From Acinetobacter guerrae (GTDB taxonomy: Bacteria > Pseudomonadota > Gammaproteobacteria > Pseudomonadales > Moraxellaceae), in contig NZ_LXGN01000056.1 in the NCBI RefSeq assembly GCF_009372255.1, forward strand, positions 366,516 through 430,515: a DNA stretch of 64,000 nucleotides, read 5' to 3'. The notes beneath the pieces were generated by a model. That model worked only from the letters and a program-made list of their open reading frames with translations. It did no database searches and was not told the DNA's origin. Position 1 is the first letter of the stretch. Each line of letters starts with the position of its first letter. Positions 21,244-32,347 of this stretch are shown here, in pieces. The translations under genes were made by a program, and so were the position numbers.

Positions 21244-22755
21244 TTAGACCGCTGCAGATTTACGCAAACTTTGCGGTGCTTGCAGTTTGAGCTGCTGAAC
21301 AAGGTCGTAAATATGATGAATATTTAAGCTTACTTTAGCACGTGTACACGCCACGTAAAGTAGTCGCAGTTCTTCATCACTAATTTTATGTTCAAGTCCA
21401 TTGATTTTAAATTGATAATCATCTTCCAGATGTACTCGATCCCATTCTAATCCTTTAGCTTTATGCGCAGTGGAAATGACATAATCAGCTTGATCGATAG
21501 GAGTGATTTTTGCCAACGCGCGTTTAAGAGGATCAGTTCCATGATCATCGACCAGTTTGACCAATGGTTTAATATCACTGCCATCATTAGTTTCACAATA
21601 TTCATGTACATCATGCCATGAATTAAACCAAGCTAGTTCTGGCACATCAGTGACACGCTTGCCTTGTTTTAATAAGCTTGCGGCATCTACAAAACGATTC
21701 AGTTTATTGTGATCAGCTTGCAAACTCACTTTATCGCCATGCACTAAACCTGCTAGCAATAATTCCATCGCACGAGCATTGGTTCGACATAAAATGGCAT
21801 CACGTTGCTTGGTATGGGGTTTATTCACGACTTTTGAGTTGAGATTTGGATTGCCAAGTAATGGCACGGTTTCATCCAGCCCACTTAATAAATAGTTGGC
21901 GACATCGGCAATTTGCTCACCAAAACGAAATGACGTGGTTAAACGTGACTCTGGGAGCGGAAGTTGCTGCATGGCATTGACTGCTCCGCGCCATGCATAA
22001 ATCTGCTGATGTGCATCACCGACATAAATGACCTGTGTGCTACGTTGTCTAAGCAATATTCCGAGCATCAATGGATCGGCATCTTGGGCTTCATCAAACA
22101 ATACATAATCGGCTGGAATATTAGGTTCAGATAATGCCCACAGTTTCAGGTAAATATCGTGCCCAATTCCTGCCTGATGACTTTGGTCAATCGATTCTAA
22201 CCAACGTCGTTCCACTGCTGGATAGAGCTGTTTTTGTAACTGTTCAATATCATCAGGATGCAGCCAGCTTGGTGCTTGAATATGCCGTGGTGCAGGATAT
22301 TGTGAACTGGTCGAGCAAAAATAACTAACCGCATTGGCGACCAGACTTGCTAAACGACTTGGCATCAAAACATATTTTTCATAACGCCCCCCCATCATGC
22401 GGCGCAGGGTCATCGGCTCTAACCGATAATCTTTGGCCATAAAACTTGGGCTTAAACGGGGTAAGCGTAATTTATCGGTAATTCCACGTGGAACACTACG
22501 GAAGGCCAGTGAGTGAAAAGTTCGACAGTCTACATGACGGTGAAATTTTTGCTGTGCCTCATTGGCAATCGCTTTATTAAAAGCCAGATACATACCACGC
22601 CTTTGCGGCATGGCATCACTAATCAATTGTAAAGTTGTGGTTTTACCTGTGCCTGCATACGCGATGACTTTAAATGATTCGCCCAGACGCGCATTATCAA
22701 TGGCCGTTGCCTGTTCATAAGTCGCTTTGGGTTTCTCAAGATTAGACACAGTCAA
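21244..22755 (-). CDS. UvrD/Rep-family (FBH1-like) superfamily I DNA helicase
   Basis: AYAGTGKTTTLQLI, DEAQDADPLML, GDAHQQIYAWRGA, STAHKAKGLEWDRV and LLYVACTRAK motifs. Confidence 0.88.
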   Translation of the reverse strand: MTVSNLEKPKATYEQATAIDNARLGESFKVIAYAGTGKTTTLQLISDAMPQRRGMYLAFNKAIANEAQQKFHRHVDCRTFHSLAFRSVPRGITDKLRLPRLSPSFMAKDYRLEPMTLRRMMGGRYEKYVLMPSRLASLVANAVSYFCSTSSQYPAPRHIQAPSWLHPDDIEQLQKQLYPAVERRWLESIDQSHQAGIGHDIYLKLWALSEPNIPADYVLFDEAQDADPLMLGILLRQRSTQVIYVGDAHQQIYAWRGAVNAMQQLPLPESRLTTSFRFGEQIADVANYLLSGLDETVPLLGNPNLNSKVVNKPHTKQRDAILCRTNARAMELLLAGLVHGDKVSLQADHNKLNRFVDAASLLKQGKRVTDVPELAWFNSWHDVHEYCETNDGSDIKPLVKLVDDHGTDPLKRALAKITPIDQADYVISTAHKAKGLEWDRVHLEDDYQFKINGLEHKISDEELRLLYVACTRAKVSLNIHHIYDLVQQLKLQAPQSLRKSAAV

Positions 22756-22758
22756 TAG

Positions 22759-23529
22759 TTATCCTTGCGTACGATTGGCTTTTTCAACCAGACCTGAAAG
22801 TCCCTGACGACGTGCCAGTTCATCCAGTACCAGTTTGGGATCAAGATCAAAATGACCCAACATGACGATGGTATGAAACCACAGATCGGCAGTTTCATAG
22901 ATCAGGTCATTTAAATGTTCTTGAGTCGGCTGAACGGCATAATCTTTGGCAGCAATGATCGTTTCAACGCTTTCTTCGCCGACTTTTTCCAAAATTTTAT
23001 TCAAGCCCTTTTTATACAGAGTTGCGACATAGGAACTATCAGCATCCGCTTGTTTGCGTTGTTGCATCAATTGTCCCAAATGCGCCAAAACATCAATTTG
23101 TTCTTGTGGTGCTGTATGTTCATGCGCATCTTTAGCAGAGGCACCATAAATAGCTGTCGGATCTTTAAGTTGTGGATCGACAATTTCCCAACCTTGTGGC
23201 GTAAGTTTACGATAAAAACAAGACTCGCGCCCTGTGTGGCAAGCGATTCCACCATGCTGTTCCACTTGTAATACAATCACATCACCATCACAGTCCAAAC
23301 GAGTTTCATAAACCGTTTGAAAATGACCTGACTCTTCGCCTTTATGCCAAAGTTTTTGACGAGAACGTGAGAAATAAACAGCTTGTTGTTTTTCTGCGGT
23401 TAGAGCAAGTGATTCACGATTCATCCAGGCAACCATCAAAATACGCCCTGTAAGATGATGTTGTGCGATGGCAGGGATAAGACCTTGTTCGTTAAATTTT
23501 ACTTCATCGAGCCATTGCACGTTGTTCAT
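22759..23529 (-). CDS. hisI: Bifunctional phosphoribosyl-AMP cyclohydrolase / phosphoribosyl-ATP pyrophosphatase
   Basis: HisI part ([29 protein letters not shown]) and HisE part ([14 protein letters not shown]); often named hisIE. Confidence 0.95.
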   Translation of the reverse strand: MNNVQWLDEVKFNEQGLIPAIAQHHLTGRILMVAWMNRESLALTAEKQQAVYFSRSRQKLWHKGEESGHFQTVYETRLDCDGDVIVLQVEQHGGIACHTGRESCFYRKLTPQGWEIVDPQLKDPTAIYGASAKDAHEHTAPQEQIDVLAHLGQLMQQRKQADADSSYVATLYKKGLNKILEKVGEESVETIIAAKDYAVQPTQEHLNDLIYETADLWFHTIVMLGHFDLDPKLVLDELARRQGLSGLVEKANRTQG

Positions 23530-23672
23530 AAAGATTCACCAGAATTATGGATTAAATAAGTTCATTTGCGGTTATTCATCGCACCCTATAGTGTACGGCA
23601 TCTGTTGATCATTTCGGAAAAAAACTCATCTTTTTTATGATGGGAAGCGATGAGCCTTAACCAGTTCTAAAT

Positions 23673-24962
23673 TTAGTTTTGACTGAGAATAGGTGATTGA
23701 GACTGCGATTGCGCAATTTCCGCATAATTCATATGCTGTAGCGGAGAACTTTTTAAGCCCGAAATAGTGAGTGCCATTTGTTTGCGTAAATAAGGAATTT
23801 GGTACATCCAATAAAAACTCACATCTCGGAACGGACCTGCCCAAGTTGAATCAGATTGATAGAGGGGCGTGAGTAGCCGACTTAACATTTGATAAAATTG
23901 AGTGGAAGAATAGCGTAACTGATGATAATGCTGCCAGAACATTGTCCAATCGACTTGCCGATCTGGAAATTGTTGCATGGCTTGTCCTAGTGCCCACGCA
24001 TCCAATAAGGCCATATTGGCGCCTTGTCCCAGTTGAGGGCTCATCGCATGTGCTGCATCGCCAATAATACCTATGCGGCCTTGTCCAAATTTTGTCAATA
24101 CCACATCTCGATACTGAGCCGATAACCAATGTAGATTTTGATCTGTTTGCAAAATCTGTTCGAGCCAGTCCGCTATGGGGCGCCAGCGAGATGAAATTTG
24201 ACGAAGTAAAAAATCATGCTTTTGAGGATTATCTAAAAACTGTTGTAATTGATGAGTGGGTAAACTCCAAAATATACTGGACAGGCGTTGGGTCGGTGTT
24301 TGTGGAATCGCACCTGTGGGTAGTACCCCCATCATCATTTGTGAACGGTCATAAAATTGATGCAAAATTTTAGGGTTTAGAGTTTGGCATTCGGGAACGA
24401 TACTCCAGACCGCTCCCCACGGATAAGCTTTATCGACTTTTACCCAAGACGCAGGGCGTAAATGACTACGCGCACCATTGGCAATGATGACTGCATCGAA
24501 GTTGGCAGTGAAAGATTGTCCTTGATATTGACCACGGACATTCACACCTTCGCTATGTTCGTGTAATTCATCGATTTCATGCGACATTTTCCATGTCACA
24601 GCGTTTGCGTATTGCTCTAATTTTAAACTCAGTAAATGACACAGTGTCGCACGATGAATTCCGATACCATAATGTTGTGCATCGATTTCATGATAATGAC
24701 TATTTACTAACAAACGTTGATTGGCGAGTCGACCTTCTAAGCCCGTCACCGTTGCGCCTAATTTTAAGGTTTCTTGTAATATGCCCAAATGTTCAAATAC
24801 GGCTAGCCCAGCAGGTTGCAATAATAGCCCCGCACCTACAGGTTGTAGACGCTCAACTTTTTCAAATAAAGTGACATCAATGTCTTGGCGAGCCAATAAA
24901 ATTGCGGTGGCCAGACCTGCGGTTCCCGCACCAATAATGGCAATATTTTTGATTTTTTTCAT
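23673..24962 (-). CDS. FAD-dependent monooxygenase (UbiH/salicylate hydroxylase-like)
   Basis: GAGTAGLATAILLARQDIDVTLFEK dinucleotide fold and GIIGDAAHAMSPQLGQGANMALLDA motif. Confidence 0.88.
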   Translation of the reverse strand: MKKIKNIAIIGAGTAGLATAILLARQDIDVTLFEKVERLQPVGAGLLLQPAGLAVFEHLGILQETLKLGATVTGLEGRLANQRLLVNSHYHEIDAQHYGIGIHRATLCHLLSLKLEQYANAVTWKMSHEIDELHEHSEGVNVRGQYQGQSFTANFDAVIIANGARSHLRPASWVKVDKAYPWGAVWSIVPECQTLNPKILHQFYDRSQMMMGVLPTGAIPQTPTQRLSSIFWSLPTHQLQQFLDNPQKHDFLLRQISSRWRPIADWLEQILQTDQNLHWLSAQYRDVVLTKFGQGRIGIIGDAAHAMSPQLGQGANMALLDAWALGQAMQQFPDRQVDWTMFWQHYHQLRYSSTQFYQMLSRLLTPLYQSDSTWAGPFRDVSFYWMYQIPYLRKQMALTISGLKSSPLQHMNYAEIAQSQSQSPILSQN

Positions 24963-25027
24963 TATTATCGATCTTTTATTTTGAAGATAGATGAGGAAAA
25001 ATATAGCTTCCCCATCTTTAATACCAG

Positions 25028-26647
25028 TTATTTAATAATACGCCAAATCGCTAATAATGCAGTCATCGCAATCAAGACAATCGAAATATACCACGGTGCA
25101 ATCATCGCAATGCTGAGCAATATCAGCATCAGGCTACCAAACAACCAGCTACGTTGCTGTTGTTGTTGTATCTGCATACGCAGTTGTTGAATTTCCCGAA
25201 CTTGGCGGTCATGCCATGCAGACTGATTTTTTAATCCATTTAAACTGTCGATAAGTAAAGTCGGTAAGTCATGCGCACCCAGTAATAAATCTGGAATTTG
25301 CTGACCAATTTCTTTCATGTTTTTGACAGGATTCATATTGGATTTGACCCATTCGGTCAAAATCGGCTTTGCCAGTTTCCAAATATCTAATTGAGGGTAA
25401 AGATCTGTTCCCAGTCCTTCGACATGCACCAGTGTTTTCAGGAGCAACATCAGTTGAGGTGGAATTTCCAGACGAAAGCGTCGGGCAATATCCATGACCT
25501 GCAATAAAATTCCAGCGAAATCGAGTTGATCCATCGGCTTTGAAACCATTGGCCCAACGGTACGGCGCATTTCTCTTGCCAATGCATCCTGATCCGTTCC
25601 TGGTGGAATCCATCCTGCTTGATGCACAATCTGAATCAGTTGCATGAAATTATTATTCATGACGGCCAATAGCATGCGTGCAACGGTCATCTGATCCTGT
25701 TTGGAAAGCTCACCCATAATCGCACAATCCAGTGCAATATAACGGGGAGAAACGGGGTTGATGGTTTCGACAAAGACATTGCCGGGATGCATATCGGCAT
25801 GGAAAAAATTATCGCGAAATACTTGTGTGAAAAAGATAATAAGCCCTTTTTCTGCCAGTTCAGCCCGATCCATTCCCATGCGATCGAAGGTCGCGGTATC
25901 AGAAATAGGTACACCTGTAATCCGCTCTGCAACCATGACATCTTTGCTGTCCATATAGACTTCTGGCACATACATCATGCTAGAGCCTGTAAAATAATGG
26001 CGCATGCGACGGGTATTGTCAGCTTCGATGGTTAAATCAAGCTCATTTAAAATGATCTGACGATAATCCTGAATAATTTCAGTCAAGTGTAAGGCACGAG
26101 CGGCTTCCAATCGACTTTCAAGCCACTGTCCTAGCCATGTAATGATTTCAAAATCTTGCAAAATTTGCACACGAATATCAGGACGAGTGACTTTAACCAC
26201 CACTTCACGACCGTCATGCAAAGCCGCGGTATGAACTTGGGCAATTGAAGCAGCAGCTAAAGGTTGCTCATCAAAACGCGCAAATAAAGTATTTACATCG
26301 GCTTTTAATGATTCCTGAATACGTTGTTTCGCCAATTGAGCATCGAAAGGTTTCACTTGATCTTGCAATAAAACCAGTTGCGATAAAATTTCAGGTGGAA
26401 TCAAGTCGCGGCGAGTGGACAATAATTGCCCCAACTTGATCGCCAAAGGTCCCATATCTTCCAATGCTTGTTTAAGCTTCAGTGGGTTTTTACGTTCACG
26501 GCTCGACCATGCTGCTGGATGTAAGCGGATAAGGGCCAATGCATGGCGCGCTTTAGCGGGCAATTCTTCCGCAGGGAACAAGGTGTCAAGTCGATAATGT
26601 GCTGCGATGCGCCAAAGTTCGAATAACCGTGTAACGTGCGGAATCAT
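25028..26647 (-). CDS. ubiB: Ubiquinone biosynthesis kinase-like protein UbiB
   Basis: LGPLAIKLGQLLSTRRDLIP (KxGQ motif), AAASIAQVHTA, DNFFHADMHPGNVFV; two C-terminal TM segments. Confidence 0.95.
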   Translation of the reverse strand: MIPHVTRLFELWRIAAHYRLDTLFPAEELPAKARHALALIRLHPAAWSSRERKNPLKLKQALEDMGPLAIKLGQLLSTRRDLIPPEILSQLVLLQDQVKPFDAQLAKQRIQESLKADVNTLFARFDEQPLAAASIAQVHTAALHDGREVVVKVTRPDIRVQILQDFEIITWLGQWLESRLEAARALHLTEIIQDYRQIILNELDLTIEADNTRRMRHYFTGSSMMYVPEVYMDSKDVMVAERITGVPISDTATFDRMGMDRAELAEKGLIIFFTQVFRDNFFHADMHPGNVFVETINPVSPRYIALDCAIMGELSKQDQMTVARMLLAVMNNNFMQLIQIVHQAGWIPPGTDQDALAREMRRTVGPMVSKPMDQLDFAGILLQVMDIARRFRLEIPPQLMLLLKTLVHVEGLGTDLYPQLDIWKLAKPILTEWVKSNMNPVKNMKEIGQQIPDLLLGAHDLPTLLIDSLNGLKNQSAWHDRQVREIQQLRMQIQQQQQRSWLFGSLMLILLSIAMIAPWYISIVLIAMTALLAIWRIIK

Positions 26648-26660
26648 AGTGGGATATTAC

Positions 26661-27335
26661 CTAATCGTTTGTTTTATTAAATTGCGAATTGAGTTGTTGC
26701 AGTCTGGCTTCAAGGCGATCAATATCCTGATTAAGCTGTCGTGTAGCTTGATTGAGATCATCCATTTGCCAGCGTGGTGCAAACAAACCACTATCTTCTT
26801 TTAGTGCATCTTCTGCAAAAAATAGATGGCTTTGTAGGCTGCGTTTAATCTGTTTTGGCACAAGACCGATTTTAGCCAGTTCATGTGCAAGTGCTGGGCC
26901 AATCCACGGACTTAAATGGGCTGCAAGGTCAGGTTCAGCCTGTTGCATAATACGTTGAATATCTTGTAACAGATGATAATCACCTGTGAGCGGTATATTG
27001 CCAATCTGCTCTGCGTCACCTAATAGAAGTTTAAGTAGCTCAACCACATTTTTGACGTGCAGGGTTGCCGTCGCTTCAGTTAAGCTTACTTGTTGATCGA
27101 ATGGGCGCTGCTCAAAGATAGACGGTGTCGGACTATGCCCCGTAACTGTGGGTTCAAGGCGGACTTTATTTTCATCAAAAAAAATATCAACTGAAAGCTG
27201 CGGGCTATCAATGACCACTCGCAGCATTTGACCTTGTAATTGATTAAGCTGGATACGGGTAATCGCATCCAGATTGATAAAATGATGAATACCGCGTTCG
27301 ATTGCACCGAGCGCAAGAATTGACCACATAATCAT
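26661..27335 (-). CDS. ubiJ: Ubiquinone biosynthesis accessory factor UbiJ (SCP2 domain)
   Basis: Position between ubiE and ubiB plus SCP2-like sequence and C-terminal coiled coil. Confidence 0.85.
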   Translation of the reverse strand: MIMWSILALGAIERGIHHFINLDAITRIQLNQLQGQMLRVVIDSPQLSVDIFFDENKVRLEPTVTGHSPTPSIFEQRPFDQQVSLTEATATLHVKNVVELLKLLLGDAEQIGNIPLTGDYHLLQDIQRIMQQAEPDLAAHLSPWIGPALAHELAKIGLVPKQIKRSLQSHLFFAEDALKEDSGLFAPRWQMDDLNQATRQLNQDIDRLEARLQQLNSQFNKTND

Positions 27336-27341
27336 TGACCT

Positions 27342-28286
27342 TTAAAGTTTAAAACCACGATGTACGGCGACAATTCCACCTGTTAAATTATGATAGTCAC
27401 AGCTTTGGAAGCCTGCTTTTTCCATCATGCTTTTGAGCGTACGTTGATCTGGATGCATACGAATAGATTCGGCCAGATATTTATAGCTTTCTGAATCATT
27501 TGCTACAAGCTTACCCATGATCGGTAAAGCAGTGAATGAATATAGGTCATAAAGTTTAGAAAACGGTTCAAATACAGGTTTTGAAAATTCTAGAATCAAT
27601 AAACGACCACCTGGTTTAAGTACGCGATACATGGCTTCAAGCGCAGCATCTTTATCTGTGACATTGCGCAAACCAAAACTAATGGTTAATAGATCGAAAC
27701 TTTCATCAGCAAAAGGTTCTAATGTTTCAGCATTCGCCAATACGAAATCGACATTGGTACAACCAGCATCGAGTAAGCGGTCACGACCGACATTGAGCAT
27801 CGATTCATTGATATCGGATAACACCACATGACCTTGAGGGCCAACTTCGCGACTAAAGACTTTAGCCAAATCACCTGTACCGCCTGCAATATCTAACACA
27901 TGTTGACCACGGCGAACGCCAGACATATTGATTGCAAAACGCTTCCATAAGCGATGAATACCAAACGACATTAAATCATTCATGATGTCGTATTTACTGG
28001 CAACCGAATGAAAGACTTCAGCCACTTTCTGGGCTTTATCTTCTGCATTCACAGTTTGATAGCCAAAGTGTGTTGTTTCACCGACATTACCCGTTCGGCC
28101 AGCACCACGTGGTAAGTTATATTTAGGTACACTATTGTTTGCTGTGTGATGAAGATTTTGTTGCAAAGATTGTTGCTGACCTTGAGGAGTTCCTTGCGGA
28201 AGTGGTTCATTTAGGAATGGACTATTGCTGTCTGAACGTTCTGCCTGCTCAGTTGAGGAAGTGGGCTTTTGATTTTCGTTAGACAT
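27342..28286 (-). CDS. ubiE: Ubiquinone/menaquinone biosynthesis C-methyltransferase UbiE
   Basis: [49 protein letters not shown] motif [15 protein letters not shown]. Start trimmed to MSNENQ. Confidence 0.96.
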   Translation of the reverse strand: MSNENQKPTSSTEQAERSDSNSPFLNEPLPQGTPQGQQQSLQQNLHHTANNSVPKYNLPRGAGRTGNVGETTHFGYQTVNAEDKAQKVAEVFHSVASKYDIMNDLMSFGIHRLWKRFAINMSGVRRGQHVLDIAGGTGDLAKVFSREVGPQGHVVLSDINESMLNVGRDRLLDAGCTNVDFVLANAETLEPFADESFDLLTISFGLRNVTDKDAALEAMYRVLKPGGRLLILEFSKPVFEPFSKLYDLYSFTALPIMGKLVANDSESYKYLAESIRMHPDQRTLKSMMEKAGFQSCDYHNLTGGIVAVHRGFKL

Positions 28287-28456
28287 CTTGTCGCTCCTGA
28301 ATTTAAACACATTATAAAGTGATTATGGCTGTCTGCATGATGACAGAGTTTAGTATGGTTTTACAGTCATCAGTGTGCCATCGTTATCAATACTATACAG
28401 AAATTTATAAAAATAAGGCGCTTAATGCCTATTCTTGCAGTGAGTGCCGATCGAGA

Positions 28457-29170
28457 TCAGCGAAAAGGATCGGGATGACCCGAATGCACTTTTTCAATAA
28501 TATCACGTTCAACTGCACTAAAGGTTTTAATAAATTTTTCTGCAGATTTGAGCGGTTTCATGGCGACAAATCCTTCCTGAATAAACTCATACATCAGGTC
28601 GAAATTGTATTTATGTGCGGCGCTTTTACACATTTTAAAAGCAGCATACATCATAAATGAACGCATGTATTTATCTAGCGCTTCGCCTAAATCGTCCAGT
28701 AATTTTAACTGGGTTAAACGCTGCTCTTTTTGATCCAGTTTGACCAAAGTCTGGCGCATCATTTCATCTGTGATTGGCGCATCTGCTGGATAATCTTTAA
28801 GTAATTGAATGGCGATTTGCTCATCTAATTGCATTGCGAGTACCGCAAGGCTGACCGATTTTGTCCCCGTTTTAATGGCATTATCAGGCAAGAGTTTCTC
28901 TGCTTTATGAGCATATTTAAGCAAGCGTTCGATTTGTAGTGCCAATGGATCAAAATCTGAGCCACCATATAAACGGTTAAGAAAGTATTGTGCCATCAAC
29001 TGATTTTCTGGCTCGTCAAAATAGTCCTGATGAGTATATTTGATACGCGCTTTAAGCCAGATTTGGGCATCATTGAGACGTTGTAATATTGCAGGGTTGT
29101 TATGATATTCAAAGGCGTAATATTGTTGAAGTAAATCATCAAAAGGAGCAAGTTTAGACATTTGAATCAC
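28457..29170 (-). CDS. Conserved hypothetical protein
   Basis: 237-aa ORF with codon usage and intergenic context of a real gene; no family recognised with confidence. Confidence 0.75.
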   Translation of the reverse strand: MIQMSKLAPFDDLLQQYYAFEYHNNPAILQRLNDAQIWLKARIKYTHQDYFDEPENQLMAQYFLNRLYGGSDFDPLALQIERLLKYAHKAEKLLPDNAIKTGTKSVSLAVLAMQLDEQIAIQLLKDYPADAPITDEMMRQTLVKLDQKEQRLTQLKLLDDLGEALDKYMRSFMMYAAFKMCKSAAHKYNFDLMYEFIQEGFVAMKPLKSAEKFIKTFSAVERDIIEKVHSGHPDPFR

Positions 29171-29366
29171 TCAAAATAATCAATTTATCAAAAGCATAAA
29201 AGTCTTAGGTTTAGAGAGCTATGACGTTTACGCAGCAAAATAACGCATGCTAAGTCAGTCAGAATCAAGATAAGTGTAAATTGACATAAATCGTACATGC
29301 ATTGGACTGGAGCTGTTAGGACATTTAGTTATACTCACAAGAGAATCAGAACAAACAGAATAGATC

Positions 29367-30785
29367 ATGAGTGAACAATATACGCATTTTGAGTTAATGG
29401 ATGAAAATCATCTTTCTTCTGAGTTGATTGAAGCACAGTACACCTTAAAAAATAGTTGGGGCAAAAAAAATGCTAAAAGTGTTTTAGTACTGGTCAGTGG
29501 AATTGAATTGGCGGGTAAAGGTGAATCTGTTAAACAACTCAGAGAATGGGTCGATCCCCGATATCTAAAAGTAAAAGCAGATCCACCGTACATGCTTTCA
29601 ACTGATCAGGCATTTTGGCAACCTTATGTCAATTTTATTCCACGTGAAGGTCAAATTGCAGTGATGTTTGGAAATTGGTATAGCGATTTATTGACTACTG
29701 CTATGCATGTGTCCAAACCATTGGATGAAACACTGTTTGATGCTTATGTTGAACAAATGCGGGCGTTTGAGCAAGACCTGAAAAACAATCAGGTTGATGT
29801 CGTCAAAGTTTGGTTTGATTTGTCATGGAAGTCCTTACAAAAACGTCTGGATCATATCGATGCTTCCGAGCGGCAGTGGCATAAACTGCATGGTCTAGAT
29901 TGGCGTAATAAAAAGCAATATGACAATCTGCAAAAATTGCGTCAACGTTTTACGCACGATTGGATCATCATTGACGGTGAAGATGCAAAAGCTCGTGATC
30001 AAACTTTTGCACAGTCGATTTTAAAGACACTCAAGCATTTACCTGAACATTCGACACAAGGTGAAGAAAACTGGCCTCAAGCCTTGATTCCGCATGAATT
30101 GTTGCATCCAGATTCAAAACAATTCGATAAGCTAAAGTATAAGAAAAAGTTAAAAAAACTGACTCGCCGCGTTGCCGATGCAATGCGCTATGACGAGCGT
30201 AAGGTAATGATTGTTTTTGAAGGGATGGATGCGGCTGGAAAAGGGGGATCTATCAAACGTATTATTAAACGGCTTGATCCACGTGAATACGATATTTTTA
30301 CCATCAGTGCGCCAGAAAAATACGAGTTGCGCCATCCGTATTTATGGCGTTTTTGGACAAAGTTAGATAATTGTAGCGATATACGGATTTTTGACCGAAG
30401 CTGGTATGGTCGAGTTTTGGTTGAACGTATAGAAGGTTTTGCCAGTGAGCTAGAATGGCAACGTGCGTATGATGAAATTAATCGTTTTGAAAAAGATTTA
30501 ATTGATAGTCAGACTGTGATTATTAAATTCTGGTTATCGATCAGTAAAGATGAGCAAGAACAGCGATTTCATGCCAGAGAAAAAACCCCGCATAAACGCT
30601 TTAAAATTACCGAAGATGATTGGCGTAATCGAAGCAAGTGGAACGAATACTTAAATGCTGCCGCAGATATGTTTGAGCGAACCAGTACCGATTGCGCACC
30701 ATGGACGATTGTAGCAACTGACGATAAGTACACTGCGCGTATTCAAGTGCTTAAAGCTATTTTGAAACAAATGAAGTCGGATTAA
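29367..30785 (+). CDS. pap: Polyphosphate:AMP phosphotransferase (two-domain PPK2 family)
   Basis: Two PPK2-like repeats: VLVSGIELAGKGESVKQL...DPR and IVFEGMDAAGKGGSIKRIIKRLDPREYD; DRSWYGRVLVERIEGF. Matches the known Acinetobacter johnsonii PAP type (about 475 aa). Confidence 0.9.
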   Translation: MSEQYTHFELMDENHLSSELIEAQYTLKNSWGKKNAKSVLVLVSGIELAGKGESVKQLREWVDPRYLKVKADPPYMLSTDQAFWQPYVNFIPREGQIAVMFGNWYSDLLTTAMHVSKPLDETLFDAYVEQMRAFEQDLKNNQVDVVKVWFDLSWKSLQKRLDHIDASERQWHKLHGLDWRNKKQYDNLQKLRQRFTHDWIIIDGEDAKARDQTFAQSILKTLKHLPEHSTQGEENWPQALIPHELLHPDSKQFDKLKYKKKLKKLTRRVADAMRYDERKVMIVFEGMDAAGKGGSIKRIIKRLDPREYDIFTISAPEKYELRHPYLWRFWTKLDNCSDIRIFDRSWYGRVLVERIEGFASELEWQRAYDEINRFEKDLIDSQTVIIKFWLSISKDEQEQRFHAREKTPHKRFKITEDDWRNRSKWNEYLNAAADMFERTSTDCAPWTIVATDDKYTARIQVLKAILKQMKSD

Positions 30786-30791
30786 AGAAAA

Positions 30792-30828
30792 AACATCTGA
30801 CTTGAAGCAAATATTCAAGTCAGATGTT
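30792..30828. terminator. Bidirectional terminator-like hairpin between convergent genes
   Basis: 15-bp perfect stem aacatctgacttgaa-gcaaata-ttcaagtcagatgtt. Confidence 0.8.
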
Positions 30829-30837
30829 ATATATGAA

Positions 30838-32154
30838 TTAATGCGATGTATTTGATGCAAGTTGAGCTTTGATCTTGGGTGTTTGGCTGTTTTGAGATTG
30901 GCGCTGACGGAAGACAATTAATGTCGCAATCAAGCTCACAATCGCAGCAAACATGAGCCAAAAAGCAGGCATACTTTTGCTGCCACTTTGTTCGACCAAA
31001 TAAGTTGCAATCATTGGTGTTAGACCACCAAAAACAGAGGTCGCTAAACTATAAGCCACAGAAAAACCTGCAATACGTACCGAGCTTGGCATCATCTCTG
31101 TCAAGGATACGACCAAAGCGCCATTATAAAAACTATAAAGCAGTGATAACCATAACAAAGCCATTAACATATGGCTCAAGCTAATATTTTGCGTTAACCA
31201 ACTTAGCAGTGGATAAGCTGTGATAAAAATTAGCGTTGTTGTGGTAATGAGGAGTGGCTTACGTCCAAATTTATCAGATAGATAGCCGCCAATGGGTAAC
31301 AAGATAAAGTTACTTATGCCGACCATCACCGTTGCAATCAAGCTTTCTGCGGTAGTCAGATGCAAAACTTCTTTACCATAAGTCGGGGTGTAAACCGTAA
31401 TGAAATAGAACATCGTTGTGGTGGTTGCGACCATCGACATTCCAATTAACACGACTTTCCAGTTAGCTGCCAATGTTGACATAATCTGGCGTGTGGTTGG
31501 ATGTTCTTTGCGTGAGGTAAATGCTTCGGTTTCCTGTAATGATTTTCTTAGCCAGAAAATAAAAGGAATAATGGCGCAGCCTACAAAAAAAGGAATTCGC
31601 CACGCCCATGCATCGACCTGTGCTTTGGTAAAGGCAAGACTTACAATATAACCTAACACTGCTGCAAAAATGACCGCAACTTGTTGGCTGGCAGATTGCC
31701 AACTGGTCATAAAACCACGATTATGCGGTTCTGCAATTTCAGATAAATACACCGAGACACCGCCAAGTTCGACACCTGCTGAAAAACCTTGTGCTAAACG
31801 TCCAATAAAAATCAGCGCAGTTGCAGCGAAGCCAATCGTGGCATAGCCAGGTGTTAGAGCAATAAGCAATGAACCCACTGCCATAATACTTAATGTGACC
31901 ATCAAACCTTTACGACGACCAATACGATCCACATAAGGGCCTAAAACCAAAGCACCAATTGGACGCATTAAGAAACTTACCGCGAAGATCAAGAAAGTCT
32001 TCATCAGTGCAGCATAACTACTGTCAGAATGAAAAAAAGTTTCCCCAATGGCTTTGGCATAGAGTCCAAACAAAAAGAAATCGTATTGTTCGAGAAAATT
32101 ACCACTGGTTACATTAAAAATGGCGCGTAGGCGCGAAGAAGATCCATGTTGCAC
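30838..32154 (-). CDS. MFS transporter, metabolite:H+ symporter (MHS) type
   Basis: [34 protein letters not shown] and [19 protein letters not shown] motifs. Confidence 0.85.
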   Translation of the reverse strand: MQHGSSSRLRAIFNVTSGNFLEQYDFFLFGLYAKAIGETFFHSDSSYAALMKTFLIFAVSFLMRPIGALVLGPYVDRIGRRKGLMVTLSIMAVGSLLIALTPGYATIGFAATALIFIGRLAQGFSAGVELGGVSVYLSEIAEPHNRGFMTSWQSASQQVAVIFAAVLGYIVSLAFTKAQVDAWAWRIPFFVGCAIIPFIFWLRKSLQETEAFTSRKEHPTTRQIMSTLAANWKVVLIGMSMVATTTTMFYFITVYTPTYGKEVLHLTTAESLIATVMVGISNFILLPIGGYLSDKFGRKPLLITTTTLIFITAYPLLSWLTQNISLSHMLMALLWLSLLYSFYNGALVVSLTEMMPSSVRIAGFSVAYSLATSVFGGLTPMIATYLVEQSGSKSMPAFWLMFAAIVSLIATLIVFRQRQSQNSQTPKIKAQLASNTSH

Positions 32155-32347
32155 AACGACTCTCCATAGTTTTTTGTCATCGTTGCAGCAGGATAAAAAT
32201 GAAATATTTAATAAAACTTAAAAATATGGAATTGTTTGTAGGAAAATTTATATGAATTGTACCTAATTAAAGACAAAATCTAAAAAAAGAGAGTTGAACC
32301 CAAGCCATGTTGCTCGGGATCAGTTTTATCTCTTGGTGAATATCGAC

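Noticed and set aside
22915-23271. 118-aa + ORF antisense to hisIE
   Set aside because: Shadow ORF of a well-identified gene.
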